From JAABRU01 sp964505535 (GTDB lineage Bacteria; Desulfobacterota; Desulfobacteria; Desulfobacterales; Desulfococcaceae), in NCBI GenBank assembly GCA_964505535.1, contig CAZDIU010000022.1, positions 1 to 35,250 on the forward strand: 35,250 nt of DNA, written 5' to 3'. Positions 25,457 through 33,678 of the stretch are shown piece after piece; positions within the stretch are counted from its first letter, which is position 1, and every line of letters begins with the position of its first letter. The notes under the pieces were generated by a model that saw only the letters and a program-made list of their open reading frames with translations, was not told the DNA's origin and did not search any database. Position numbers and translations under genes: made by a program.

Positions 25457-25650
25457 CTCCCTTAAAAGGAGGAACAGAGTAATTTTCAACGGATTTGACC
25501 CACCATCAGGGTAAATATCTGTACTGTCTGTTTCTGCCATTCGGCCAAAAACTTTTCTTTTTTCTCTGATTTCCCAAAATACAAGAATTCTGTTGCTTTT
25601 TGCAGGCATTTCTGTAGAATTATTTAACCTGGGTGTTTTTTTTCAATGGA

Positions 25651-25677
25651 TTGAATTTGATTTATAAATAAATTCAA
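25651..25677. promoter_or_regulatory. AT-rich palindrome upstream of the kinase gene
   Basis: TTGAATTT (25651-25658) and AAATTCAA (25670-25677) form a symmetric pair around an AT-rich centre, 264 bases before the kinase start. A regulator operator is possible, but in AT-rich DNA this may be chance. Confidence 0.25.
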
Positions 25678-25940
25678 ATAGTTTTTATTTTTTAAGACAT
25701 TCTGGCAATTTTAAATTTTTGGCGATGGATGAAAACGGCTGACAGCGAGGGTTTAAGTGCAGCGTTTTCGCAGAGGCTTTTTTGTGTACTGCATGATCAA
25801 TCAGTTATTCTATAAAAACCAAATTGGTCATGCACCACAACCATCCAAAATATATAAAAGCTCAATTGGCTTGACCTCCATCTCAATTTTTTGATTGCCT
25901 GATTTTTCCCAAAAGACAGATTATCCATCAGCTTCCTGAT

Positions 25941-27566
25941 ATGAAAGAAAAAAAACTGAACTGCTGGGAATATATGAAGTGCGGCAGGGAACCGGGCGGA
26001 AAATATGCAGCCGAATTCGGTGTCTGCCCCGCGGCAGAGGATGTTTCCTTTGACGGACTCAACAAAGGAAAAAACGGGGGCAGAATCTGCTGGGCTGTGG
26101 GAGGCACGTTCTGCGGCGGAAAAATTCAGGGAACCTTTGCCGAAAAGCGGAAGTCCTGCATAAGCTGCGAGTTTTACAGACTGGTCAGAAAAGAGCAGGG
26201 AAAAACCGATTCGTACACCAAATTCCTGAAATTTGTTTCTGACGGAGCCAGTGCCTCTTTTCTGAAAAAACTGAAATTCAGGCATGTAAAAGCAGGGGAA
26301 AGATTCATCCGGCAGGGAGAACCCGGAGAGGAAGCCTATATTATTGAAAACGGAACCTGTCTTGTCATTGTTGAAAAAAACGGGGAGTTTCATCCTGCCG
26401 GACATCGCGGGGAAGGCGATATTGTGGGAATCACCTCGGTTCTCACAGGAGAACCAAGATATGCCCATGCAGAAGCGGAAACCGAAATGGATGTATGGGT
26501 TGTCCAAAAAGCGGACATTGATGATATTTCAAAACAGGATCCGGAATTACTCACTTTTCTCACAGAAATTGTTGCCACCCGCTTTGATTCCAAAAGACCT
26601 GTGCCGGACCGGCAGATTGGCAAATACATTGCAGCGGATATTATCGGAACAGGCGGATACAGCATTGTATACAAAGGCATACATCCGGGGCTGAACATGC
26701 CGGTTGCCATCAAAATGATGCGCCATGATATGGTCATGAACACGGAATTTTACAACAATTTCTGCAATGAAGCCAAAATAGTCGCCAAACTCAGTCACCG
26801 GAATATCATCCGGGTGTATGACATTGAGGAACGTTTTAAAACCGTGTTCATCATCATGGAATATCTGGAAGGCCAGTCTCTGAAACATATGCTTGGGCAT
26901 CTGAAAACCATACCTCCGGAACTGGCTGCGGATTTTCTTTTCCAGATCTGTCTGGGACTGGATTATGCCCATCAGAACGGCATTATTCACAGGGACATCA
27001 ACACGGTCAATCTTTTTGTGCAGACAGGGGACTGCGTGAAAATACTGGATTTCGGCATTGCCTGTCCCATTGGAACGGATGATTTCATTTATGGCGGAGC
27101 GCTGGCCTATATGTCACCCGAACAGATTGAGGGAGAACCTGCTGACTGCCGAAGCGACATTTATTCTTTGGGAATCACGGCCTATGAAATGCTTACGGGC
27201 AGACTGCCTTTTGAGGAAAAAAATCCATCGCTGGTGATGAAAGCGCATTTAAGCAATGACATTCCCAATCCTTCTGAAATCATACAGGATTTGCCTGAAG
27301 CACTGTGCAGGTTTGTGATGAAATGCGGCAGGTGCAGCCCGGATCAGAGATATGCCGGTATGCAGGAGGCATTGGCAGATCTCCGGGATTTGACAAAAAA
27401 ATCTGAAGCCAGATATATGCCTTTGCCCAGACAGAAAATGACCAATCTGCTGTTAAGCTACACAGAGGAACAGGAGCAGGAACTCAGCCGCATTCTGGAT
27501 GAATTCAGCATGAAAATAAAACAATCCGGCGCGGAATTGAAAATTGCCCATTTTCAGGACAGATAA
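25941..27566 (+). CDS. Two-CW domain, cyclic-nucleotide-binding, Ser/Thr protein kinase
   Basis: 541 residues, three modules. Residues 1-79 are a Cys-rich two-CW domain: Cys8, 14, 29, 50, 58, 73 and 76, with C8-W9 and C50-W51. It probably binds a metal or senses redox state (inference). Residues about 96-213 are a cNMP-binding/CRP-like beta barrel with GEPGEEAYIIENG and the phosphate-cassette-like GEPRYAHAEAE. Residues about 228-495 are a Hanks-type kinase: glycine loop GTGGYS (about 235), Lys258 (VAIK), HRD (350-352), DFG (370-372) and YMSPEQ. The catalytic loop reads HRDINTVN where HRDxKPxN is usual, so the loop Lys is Asn354. There is no membrane segment, so it is likely cytosolic. No clear ribosome site precedes ATG 25941. 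It is followed 7 bases later by a phosphatase with the same N-terminal domain. Confidence 0.88.
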   Translation: MKEKKLNCWEYMKCGREPGGKYAAEFGVCPAAEDVSFDGLNKGKNGGRICWAVGGTFCGGKIQGTFAEKRKSCISCEFYRLVRKEQGKTDSYTKFLKFVSDGASASFLKKLKFRHVKAGERFIRQGEPGEEAYIIENGTCLVIVEKNGEFHPAGHRGEGDIVGITSVLTGEPRYAHAEAETEMDVWVVQKADIDDISKQDPELLTFLTEIVATRFDSKRPVPDRQIGKYIAADIIGTGGYSIVYKGIHPGLNMPVAIKMMRHDMVMNTEFYNNFCNEAKIVAKLSHRNIIRVYDIEERFKTVFIIMEYLEGQSLKHMLGHLKTIPPELAADFLFQICLGLDYAHQNGIIHRDINTVNLFVQTGDCVKILDFGIACPIGTDDFIYGGALAYMSPEQIEGEPADCRSDIYSLGITAYEMLTGRLPFEEKNPSLVMKAHLSNDIPNPSEIIQDLPEALCRFVMKCGRCSPDQRYAGMQEALADLRDLTKKSEARYMPLPRQKMTNLLLSYTEEQEQELSRILDEFSMKIKQSGAELKIAHFQDR

Positions 27567-27573
27567 AGACTGC

Positions 27574-28572
27574 ATGAAACAGAAACTGCCCAACTGCTGG
27601 GAATACATGAAATGCGGAAGAGAAAAAGGTGGGATAAATGCTGCAAAATCAGGTGTATGTCCTGCCGCGTCCGAAAGAGTTTTTCACGGATTCAATTCAG
27701 GAATAAACGGAGGCAGAATCTGCTGGCTGGTGGCAGGCACATTCTGCAACGGAAAAATTCAGGGGAACTTTGCACAAAAGCAGGGTTCCTGCAAAAACTG
27801 TGAATTCTACAGACAGGTTCAGAATCAGGGAACAAGCTGTTTTCACACGGACAGGGTGAAAATTTTTGGTGCAACACATATCGGAAAACAGAAACAAACA
27901 AATGAAGACAGATATTTGATAAAAAAACTGTCTGACGGTTCCATGCTGATGGCAGTGGCAGACGGGCTGGGCGGTGATGTGGCAGGTGATTATGCGGCTG
28001 AAATCATCAGATCCGGACTTTCAGGCACAGATTGCATTGAAAAAGGTGAGGAACAGAAATTTCTTGTGCAACTGCTCAAAGATGCAGATATATGTGTCAG
28101 AAAACAGGCTGAAGAAGATTCTGATCTGGAGGCAATGGGAACCACCCTTGTCTGTGCGCTTCTGCGGGAAGGAACTGCTTACTGGGTTCATGCGGGAGAC
28201 AGCCGTCTGTATCTTTTCAGAAACGGAAAACTGATGCAGATAAGCAAAGATCAGACCCTGGCACGCTTTCTTCTGGAAGAGGGACTGATTGCTTTGGAAG
28301 AAATTCCTCAGCATTATTCAAGACATGTCATGGATCAGTTTGTGGGGTGCGGATACTGTGAACCGGAAACCGGGCATATAAAAACACAGGCAAAAGACAT
28401 GCTGATGCTTGTGTCTGACGGACTGCACAAATATGTAAGCAGTGAAACGATTTCCGGTATTCTGAATGCGGAAAGTGATATGGAATGCAAGGCAGAATCC
28501 CTGATTGCATCAGCTCTGGATGCAGGCGGACAGGACAATGTTACGGTTGTGCTGTGTGCGTGCATTTTCTGA
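27574..28572 (+). CDS. Two-CW domain PP2C-type protein phosphatase
   Basis: 332 residues from ATG 27574. An in-frame TTG at 27544 is less likely, because the ATG version aligns residue for residue with the kinase N-terminus. Residues 1-79 are the two-CW domain with all seven Cys at the same positions as in the kinase (8, 14, 29, 50, 58, 73, 76). Residues about 95-332 are a PPM/PP2C Ser/Thr phosphatase with its metal-binding aspartates: NEDRY (Asp112), ADGLGG (Asp130), VSDGL (Asp282) and GGQDNVTVV (Asp321). It removes phosphate from Ser/Thr proteins with Mn/Mg. It is co-transcribed with the kinase, so it is probably its antagonist, with both tuned by the shared sensor domain. Confidence 0.9.
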   Translation: MKQKLPNCWEYMKCGREKGGINAAKSGVCPAASERVFHGFNSGINGGRICWLVAGTFCNGKIQGNFAQKQGSCKNCEFYRQVQNQGTSCFHTDRVKIFGATHIGKQKQTNEDRYLIKKLSDGSMLMAVADGLGGDVAGDYAAEIIRSGLSGTDCIEKGEEQKFLVQLLKDADICVRKQAEEDSDLEAMGTTLVCALLREGTAYWVHAGDSRLYLFRNGKLMQISKDQTLARFLLEEGLIALEEIPQHYSRHVMDQFVGCGYCEPETGHIKTQAKDMLMLVSDGLHKYVSSETISGILNAESDMECKAESLIASALDAGGQDNVTVVLCACIF

Positions 28573-28612
28573 AAAAAATTTTTGCAGGAATTGAAATCTG
28601 CTGTTATTTTGA

Positions 28613-28687
28613 CCACGAATCACACGAAGCGCACGAATTTTGATTTCATTGTTTTGCTGCAATTCGTGGAATCTGTGTCATTCGTGG
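28613..28687. repeat. CACGAAT-family inverted repeat, with adjacent half copy
   Basis: Arms 28613-28639 and 28661-28687 (both built on CCACGAAT and CACGAATT words) are imperfect inverted repeats. A third arm-like copy (AATCACACGAACTGCACGAA) lies at 28741-28760. The same family appears at 1371-1428. It occupies most of the 246-base gap before the CBS gene and could form a transcript-end hairpin for the phosphatase. Confidence 0.6.
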
Positions 28688-28818
28688 CTGATTTAAAAGA
28701 TTCATTTTTCAGGATCATACAGCAGTTTGTTTTTTCAGCGAATCACACGAACTGCACGAATTTTTGCCGGATATGCTGTTAATTTTAAAAAAATATTTAT
28801 TTTCAGGAACATACAATA

Positions 28819-29427
28819 ATGGACACACAGGAATGCCCAATGGATTTGTCAGATGAGGATATTCTGGATGCAATGAAGAACATCTCAGGCTATCTGGATA
28901 TAACCACAAAGGATTTTAAGGAAATTTATCTTATTGCCTACAGACAGGCACTCCAGCGCATCAAACAGTCCCTCAAAGCCAAAGACATTATGACCCGCAA
29001 TGTAATATCTGTCAAACCGGATACCTCTCTTGAGGAAGTGGCGCAGATTCTTGCTGAAAACGGAATTTCCGGAGTTCCTGTGACAGATGCGGAAGGAAGA
29101 ATTCGTGGCATGATTTCGGAAAAGGATTTTCTGATGCATATGGGTGTCAAAAAAAACGCATCCTTTATGAGCGTTATTGCCCAGTGTCTGCAGAACAAAG
29201 GCTGTCTAGCGCTTTCCATCCGCAAGAAAAAAGCAGAAGACATTATGACCAGCCCGGTGGTGACAGTGGGTGAGGATGCCGCAGTTTTTGAAATATCCGG
29301 CATACTCACGGAAAAAAACATCAACCGGGTTCCGGTGGTCAGTCAGGAAAACAGACTGATGGGAATCATAACAAGAAGCGATATTGTGACATCATCGTGC
29401 TCCATAGGACAGGAAACAGGAATATGA
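28819..29427 (+). CDS. CBS-domain pair protein
   Basis: 202 residues. After a helical N-terminal region (about 1-52) come two CBS motifs, KDIMTRNVISVKPDTSLEEV (about 55-110) and EDIMTSPVVTVGEDAAVFEI (about 140-195). They form a Bateman module that normally binds adenine nucleotides and regulates a partner. The stop overlaps the start of the HPP gene (ATGA), which makes the HPP membrane protein the likely partner. ATG 28819 is used; a second ATG eight codons in is possible. Confidence 0.88.
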   Translation: MDTQECPMDLSDEDILDAMKNISGYLDITTKDFKEIYLIAYRQALQRIKQSLKAKDIMTRNVISVKPDTSLEEVAQILAENGISGVPVTDAEGRIRGMISEKDFLMHMGVKKNASFMSVIAQCLQNKGCLALSIRKKKAEDIMTSPVVTVGEDAAVFEISGILTEKNINRVPVVSQENRLMGIITRSDIVTSSCSIGQETGI

Positions 29428-29966
29428 TTTTGGAATATTTCAGAAAAATGAAAGGGGACGCAAAAAGTCCTCCTTATGTCGGCTTTCGGGAAATTTTCTG
29501 GTCATGGATCGGCGCATTCATTGGCATCGGAGCAGTTGCCTATCTTGAATACGATGTGCTGACCGGCACAGACAGACTGATGATTATCGGTTCTTTCGGG
29601 GCATCTGCCGTGCTTATCTATGGCGCAGTGAGAAGTCCTCTGGCCCAGCCGAGAAATTTCATTGGGGGGCATCTCATTTCCGCTATAATAGGGGTTGCTT
29701 CATGGCAGTTTCTGCACACCCATATGTGGCTTGCCTCGGCAGTGGGGGTTGCCACTGCCATAGCCGCCATGCACGCAACCAAAACACTTCATCCGCCGGG
29801 CGGTGCAACCGCACTCATTGCTGTGACCGGTTCCGAACAGATTCACAGTCTTGGCTATTTTTATGTCATCATGCCGGTGGGCGCGGGAGCGCTGATCATG
29901 CTGGCTGTGGCGCTTCTGGTCAACAATATTCCCAAGACACGCAAATATCCGGAATTCTGGTTTTAG
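29424..29966 (+). CDS. HPP family membrane protein
   Basis: 180 residues from ATG 29424 (a GTG nine codons upstream is possible). About four membrane helices and the family signature LHPPGGATALIAV. HPP proteins are integral membrane proteins; a plant chloroplast member transports nitrite, and several bacterial ones are fused to CBS domains. Here the CBS pair is a separate gene overlapping by 4 bases, so the two probably form a regulated transport unit. The transported ion is not shown by sequence. Confidence 0.85.
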   Translation: MILEYFRKMKGDAKSPPYVGFREIFWSWIGAFIGIGAVAYLEYDVLTGTDRLMIIGSFGASAVLIYGAVRSPLAQPRNFIGGHLISAIIGVASWQFLHTHMWLASAVGVATAIAAMHATKTLHPPGGATALIAVTGSEQIHSLGYFYVIMPVGAGALIMLAVALLVNNIPKTRKYPEFWF

Positions 29967-30127
29967 ATTCAGGAAAAAACCTGCATTGCATTTCAGACAC
30001 AGCAGGAATTATGACACAGCATGAAAGAAAATGATCCAAATTATCAACTGTTTCTTCCCAAAGCCTGTTCTGAGCAGCCCGGAGTGAAAAGAACAGTAAA
30101 AGGAAATATTTCTATGATCCCAGAAAA

Positions 30128-31150
30128 ATGAAAATGAGGGAACCTCTCAACCTTCACGACCGATATTTTCAGGAAACCTTCAGTCACCGTGAAATTGCGG
30201 AAAGTTTTCTGAGGAACAATCTTCCGCATTCCCTGGTGCAGCATTTGGATTTCAGCACTCTGACCATTGTGAAGGACAGTTTTGTTGACAAAGATCTGCA
30301 GGAGCATTTCTCAGACATTCTGTATTCAATCCGGTTCCGGGACAGTGTGCTTTACATTTACCTGCTTTTTGAGCATAAAAGCCGGCCCGAAAGATTTGTG
30401 TCTCTGCAAATCCTGCGGTACATGGTGAAGATATGGGATCAGCATATAATACCGATTCTCCATTGAAAAGATACCTGCAGGCAGACAAAAATGAGGTTTC
30501 CGTGTGTTCAGAAAAACTTTATGCCAGAAAAAGTTATGTTTCAGATCAATGGCGAACTGGTATAAAACAGAACCCGAAGGCAAAAAAACTTCCGGCTGTT
30601 CTGCCCATGGTTTTTTACCACGGAAGGTGGAAATGGAAAATTCCTGACAATTTCAAAGATACTGTGGAGGATGATTTCGGAATAATGAAACCGTACATTC
30701 CGGACTTCTGTCACGAGATTTATGACATTTCGCATCTTTCGGATGAGGAAATCAGAGGCGAAGTTCTCACAAGAATCGTGCTTCTGACTGCCAAATACAT
30801 TTTCAGACCCGACATGAAGGAAAAAGTTTTTGAAACAGCCCGGCTGTTTCAGACGGTGGCAAATCAGCAGACAGCTCTGGAAATCCTTGAGGTGCTGCTG
30901 AGATACGTGACACAGGCCACAGGGAAATTTGATGAGGATGATGTGAGAAATATCATTAAACAGACATCCATGAGGGAGGATATCATGCAGACTTTTATTG
31001 ACAAATATATCAGTCAGGGAAGACAGCAGGGATTGCAGCAAATGGCAAAGATTTTTCTCCGCCAGATGGAAATCCGTTTTGGGGGGATTCCGCAATGGGC
31101 GGAGGAAAAAATCAGAAAAGATTCTGGTGACAGCCCCTATGAAATTTACG
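30128..31150 (+). pseudogene. Rpn-family recombination-promoting nuclease/putative transposase, disrupted
   Basis: The Rpn/YhgA-like (PD-(D/E)XK) family pattern is clear: HDRYFQETFSHREIAESFL, then DILYSIRF, YLLFEHKSRPERFVSLQILRYM (nuclease E-x-K region), then in another frame NPKAKKLPAVLPMVFYHG and a C-terminal ISQGRQQGLQQM helix. The first frame stops at 30466. Removing the 107 bases between the two GATCA copies (30437 and 30544) joins IWDQ to WRTGIKQNP in a continuous frame, so an insertion broke the gene. The end is also lost: after about 31150 the frame runs into unrelated sequence. Rpn proteins promote recA-independent recombination and some act in phage defence. This copy should be inactive. 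Confidence 0.8.
30442..30548. mobile_element. 107-base insertion with 5-base duplication in rpn
   Basis: Flanked by GATCA at 30437-30441 and 30544-30548, as in a target-site duplication. No good terminal inverted repeats are visible (starts GCATATAAT, ends GTTATGTTTCA). Near its right end a 15-base unit (CAGAAAAACTTTATG, then CAGAAAAAGTTATG) is repeated in tandem. It has no coding capacity. Origin unknown. Confidence 0.55.
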
Positions 31151-31409
31151 AGGCAAATCTTGCCGGCACCTCAGCACTCATATCCGTTTCTTTGTCCTTT
31201 CCGAAGACAATGCGGGAAACAGAAAGGCATTCAAAACCGGATCGGAACTGTTCATCAATACAGGTTATCCTGAACTGCGCCACGCCATATCCGCCTTGCA
31301 GATACTGACCGGACTTCCTGCGGTTTATACCGGCGCAAAAATTCAGGATGCCAAAGTGGGAATGGAAGAGGCCATTTACAACATGCAGGGCGTTGCGGGA
31401 CTGCGATGA
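31143..31409 (+). pseudogene. Orphan C-terminal gene fragment
   Basis: An open frame without a start codon runs to TGA at 31409, with protein-like composition (RFFVLSEDNAGNRKAF, TGYPELRHAISALQIL, GMEEAIYNMQGVAGLR). Its frame differs from the rpn frame that overlaps it. It looks like the 3' end of a gene whose front was lost when rpn was truncated onto it. I do not recognise the family. Confidence 0.4.
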
Positions 31410-31414
31410 AAACT

Positions 31415-31463
31415 GTTTTGGTCAGCCAGAATCCAGAAAAATGGAATTCAGGCTGACCAAAAC
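31415..31463. terminator. Bidirectional terminator-like hairpin
   Basis: GTTTTGGTCAGCC (31415-31427) and GGCTGACCAAAAC (31451-31463) pair exactly, and inner GAATCCA/TGGAATTC pair further. The A/T runs at the outer ends suit termination in both directions. It separates the gene debris from the ABC transporter genes. Confidence 0.5.
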
Positions 31464-31506
31464 TGTCCAAAATAATTGAACCATTTACATATACGGAAGG
31501 TAAGAA

Positions 31507-32595
31507 ATGAATGGCAGACAGTCAGCAGTCTCTTTGGAAGAGATGAAACCTCCGGTGGCCAGTGTGGGCATTATTGGATGGATCCGTGCCAATCTGTTCA
31601 ACAACTGGATCAACTCCCTTATCACCCTTGTGACAGTGTTCATTCTGTGGAAAATTCTCCCCCCGTTTTTCCGATGGGCCTTTGTCAACAGTGTATGGAC
31701 AGGCACAGGTGAAGGATGCAGGGCAGCGGACGGGGCCTGCTGGGCCATCATTCCTTCCAATATCCGCTTTATCACATTCGGATTTTACCCTGCTGCCGAG
31801 CAGTGGCGTCCCTTTCTTGCCATGATTGTGCTTCTGGTGCTTCTGGTTCTCAGCCGGAACAGGAAGCTCTGGGGAGAGGCTTTGGCATATGGATGGGCTG
31901 CCGGACTTTTTCTCATGGGAATTCTGATGTGGGGGGGATTTTTCGGTCTGACGCCTGTGGAAAGTTCACAGTGGGGCGGTCTGCCCCTGACCCTGCTGCT
32001 TTCGGTCTTCGGTCTTACAGCAGCGTATCCGCTGGGGGTTGTTCTTGCTTTGGGCAGGCAGTCAGGAATGCCGGCCATCAAATCCCTGTGCATTGTTTAT
32101 ATTGAACTGATCCGGGGGGTTCCTCTCATCAGCATGCTCTTCATGTCAGCCATTGTTTTCCCTTTGTTTCTCCCGGAAGGTGTCACCATCAACAAAATCA
32201 TCCGTGCGCAGGCGGCAATCATTCTCTTTACAGCAGCCTATATTGCGGAAGTGGTGCGCGGGGGCCTGCAGGCCATTCCCAAAGGTCAGTTTGAGGCAGC
32301 GGACTCTCTGGGGCTCAATTATTTCCAGACCATGCGCCTGATTATTCTGCCCCAGGCCCTGAAAATCGTGATTCCGCCCACTGTCAGCATCCTGATTTCC
32401 GCATTCAAGGATACGTCGCTTGTGGTCATCATTGCCCTGTATGACATACTGAAAACCACTCAGTCAACCCTTTCCAATCCCAAATGGATGGGATTTTCCA
32501 GAGAAGCCTATCTGTTTCTGGCCGTGATCTATTTTATGTGCTGTTATTTCATGTCCACCTGGAGCAGAAAACTGGAAAGGGAACTGAGCAACTGA
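31507..32595 (+). CDS. Polar amino-acid ABC transporter permease (AapM/HisM family)
   Basis: 362 residues, about eight membrane helices. The length and the large periplasmic segment rich in Trp/Cys (GCRAADGACWAIIP) match the AapM/BztC type of general amino-acid permease. The ABC contact (EAA) loop is visible: EVVRGGLQAIPKGQFEAADS, followed by LGLNYFQTMRLIILPQA. GGAAGG lies 6 bases before ATG 31507. The partner permease (AapQ) and the periplasmic binding protein (AapJ), normally just upstream, are absent; instead there is gene debris and a terminator. The ATPase gene follows after 250 bases in which no gene is seen. Confidence 0.88.
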   Translation: MNGRQSAVSLEEMKPPVASVGIIGWIRANLFNNWINSLITLVTVFILWKILPPFFRWAFVNSVWTGTGEGCRAADGACWAIIPSNIRFITFGFYPAAEQWRPFLAMIVLLVLLVLSRNRKLWGEALAYGWAAGLFLMGILMWGGFFGLTPVESSQWGGLPLTLLLSVFGLTAAYPLGVVLALGRQSGMPAIKSLCIVYIELIRGVPLISMLFMSAIVFPLFLPEGVTINKIIRAQAAIILFTAAYIAEVVRGGLQAIPKGQFEAADSLGLNYFQTMRLIILPQALKIVIPPTVSILISAFKDTSLVVIIALYDILKTTQSTLSNPKWMGFSREAYLFLAVIYFMCCYFMSTWSRKLERELSN

Positions 32596-32845
32596 GATTT
32601 GCCATGCAGGGAGCAGAAAAGTGTTTTCCTTTTCCAAGAGGACACAGAGGATTTTTCACTTAAAATTTCAACCCGGCTGAGGGACAGAATTTTTCTGAAA
32701 AACTTTATTCAAGACCGTTTATTGATATAAAGGACATGATGATGGGTTTGTGTCCCATATGCCTAACTTTCTGGCAGGGGACTTTTTGCAGAGAGCATCA
32801 AATCAGGTATGCTGACATTTTTTTCAGAACCAGGGAAAAGAGGAT

Positions 32846-33634
32846 ATGAACAAAAATCCGGAGACATTGACAGAAAGCGCGGAGAAAAGTCAGAAAGAAA
32901 ACAATGTGATTATCCAGATCATCGGGATGCACAAATGGTATGGCGAATTTCATGTGCTCAAAGATATCCATCTGGCTGTGCGTCAGCGGGAACGCATTGT
33001 GGTCTGCGGCCCTTCGGGATCAGGCAAATCCACCATGATCCGCTGCATCAACCGGCTGGAGGAGCATCAGCGCGGCAAAATCATCGTGGATGGCATTGAA
33101 CTGAGCAAAAATTTGAAAAACATTGAAAAAATCCGGGAAGAGGTGGGCATGGTCTTCCAGCATTTCAATCTTTTTCCCCATCTGACCATACTGGAGAATC
33201 TTTGTCTTGGCCCCATGTGGGTGCGCAGGGTTCCCCGCAAAGAGGCTGAGGAAACCGCCATGTATTATCTGGAAAAAGTGCACATCGCAGAACAGGCAAA
33301 AAAATTTCCGGGCCAGCTTTCCGGAGGCCAGCAGCAGCGGGTTGCCATTGCCCGGAGTCTGTGCATGAAACCCAAAGTCATGCTCTTTGATGAACCCACA
33401 TCCGCGCTGGACCCGGAAATGGTCAAGGAAGTGCTGGATGTCATGATCAGTCTGGCACAGGAGGGGATGACCATGATCGTCGTGACCCATGAAATGGGTT
33501 TTGCCAAAAGTGTGGCCCATCGGGTGCTGTTCATGGATCAGGGGCAGATTGTGGAGGAAAACACGCCCGAAGAGTTTTTTTCCCATCCGCAGAATGAGCG
33601 CACAAAACTTTTTCTCAGCCAGATTCTGCACTGA
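32846..33634 (+). CDS. Polar amino-acid ABC transporter ATP-binding protein
   Basis: 262 residues with the complete nucleotide-binding set: Walker A GPSGSGKST (about 52-60), Q-loop MVFQHFNLFPHLT, signature LSGGQQQRVAIARSL, Walker B VMLFDEPTSALDPE and switch VTHEMGF. The N-terminal 25 residues are an extra charged, low-complexity extension before the usual start (IIQIIGMHKWYGEFHVLKDI). AAGAGG precedes ATG 32846. It energises the permease encoded upstream. It belongs to the GlnQ/AapP type. Confidence 0.92.
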   Translation: MNKNPETLTESAEKSQKENNVIIQIIGMHKWYGEFHVLKDIHLAVRQRERIVVCGPSGSGKSTMIRCINRLEEHQRGKIIVDGIELSKNLKNIEKIREEVGMVFQHFNLFPHLTILENLCLGPMWVRRVPRKEAEETAMYYLEKVHIAEQAKKFPGQLSGGQQQRVAIARSLCMKPKVMLFDEPTSALDPEMVKEVLDVMISLAQEGMTMIVVTHEMGFAKSVAHRVLFMDQGQIVEENTPEEFFSHPQNERTKLFLSQILH

Positions 33635-33678
33635 TTCTGCCGGATGCCATAATTATCATATTTGCAATTGTTAAATTT

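Larger units (their letters stand above)
25185..25940. other. 756-base non-coding gap before the kinase gene
   Basis: No convincing gene. The first 250 bases hold a repeat element (25315-25456); the last 350 are AT-rich and probably include the kinase promoter, though no clear -35/-10 pair could be chosen. The small reading frames here run through repeats. Confidence 0.5.

Noticed and set aside
25254..25609. Small open frames in the gap after the Type IIG gene
   Set aside because: They cross the 142-base inverted-repeat element and G/C hairpins; no start signals or protein-like patterns.
28613..28765. CRISPR array
   Set aside because: The repeated words alternate in orientation, vary in spacing and have no constant repeat with unique spacers.
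30433..31308. Separate 291-codon gene within the rpn locus
   Set aside because: Its first 37 codons are the inserted DNA and its last 50 lie in another gene's fragment; the rest is the second part of the broken Rpn gene.
32756..32765. GCCTAAC word upstream of the ABC ATPase as a second integron site
   Set aside because: A seven-base match with no hairpin arms, no cassette boundary and no gene ending there; chance.
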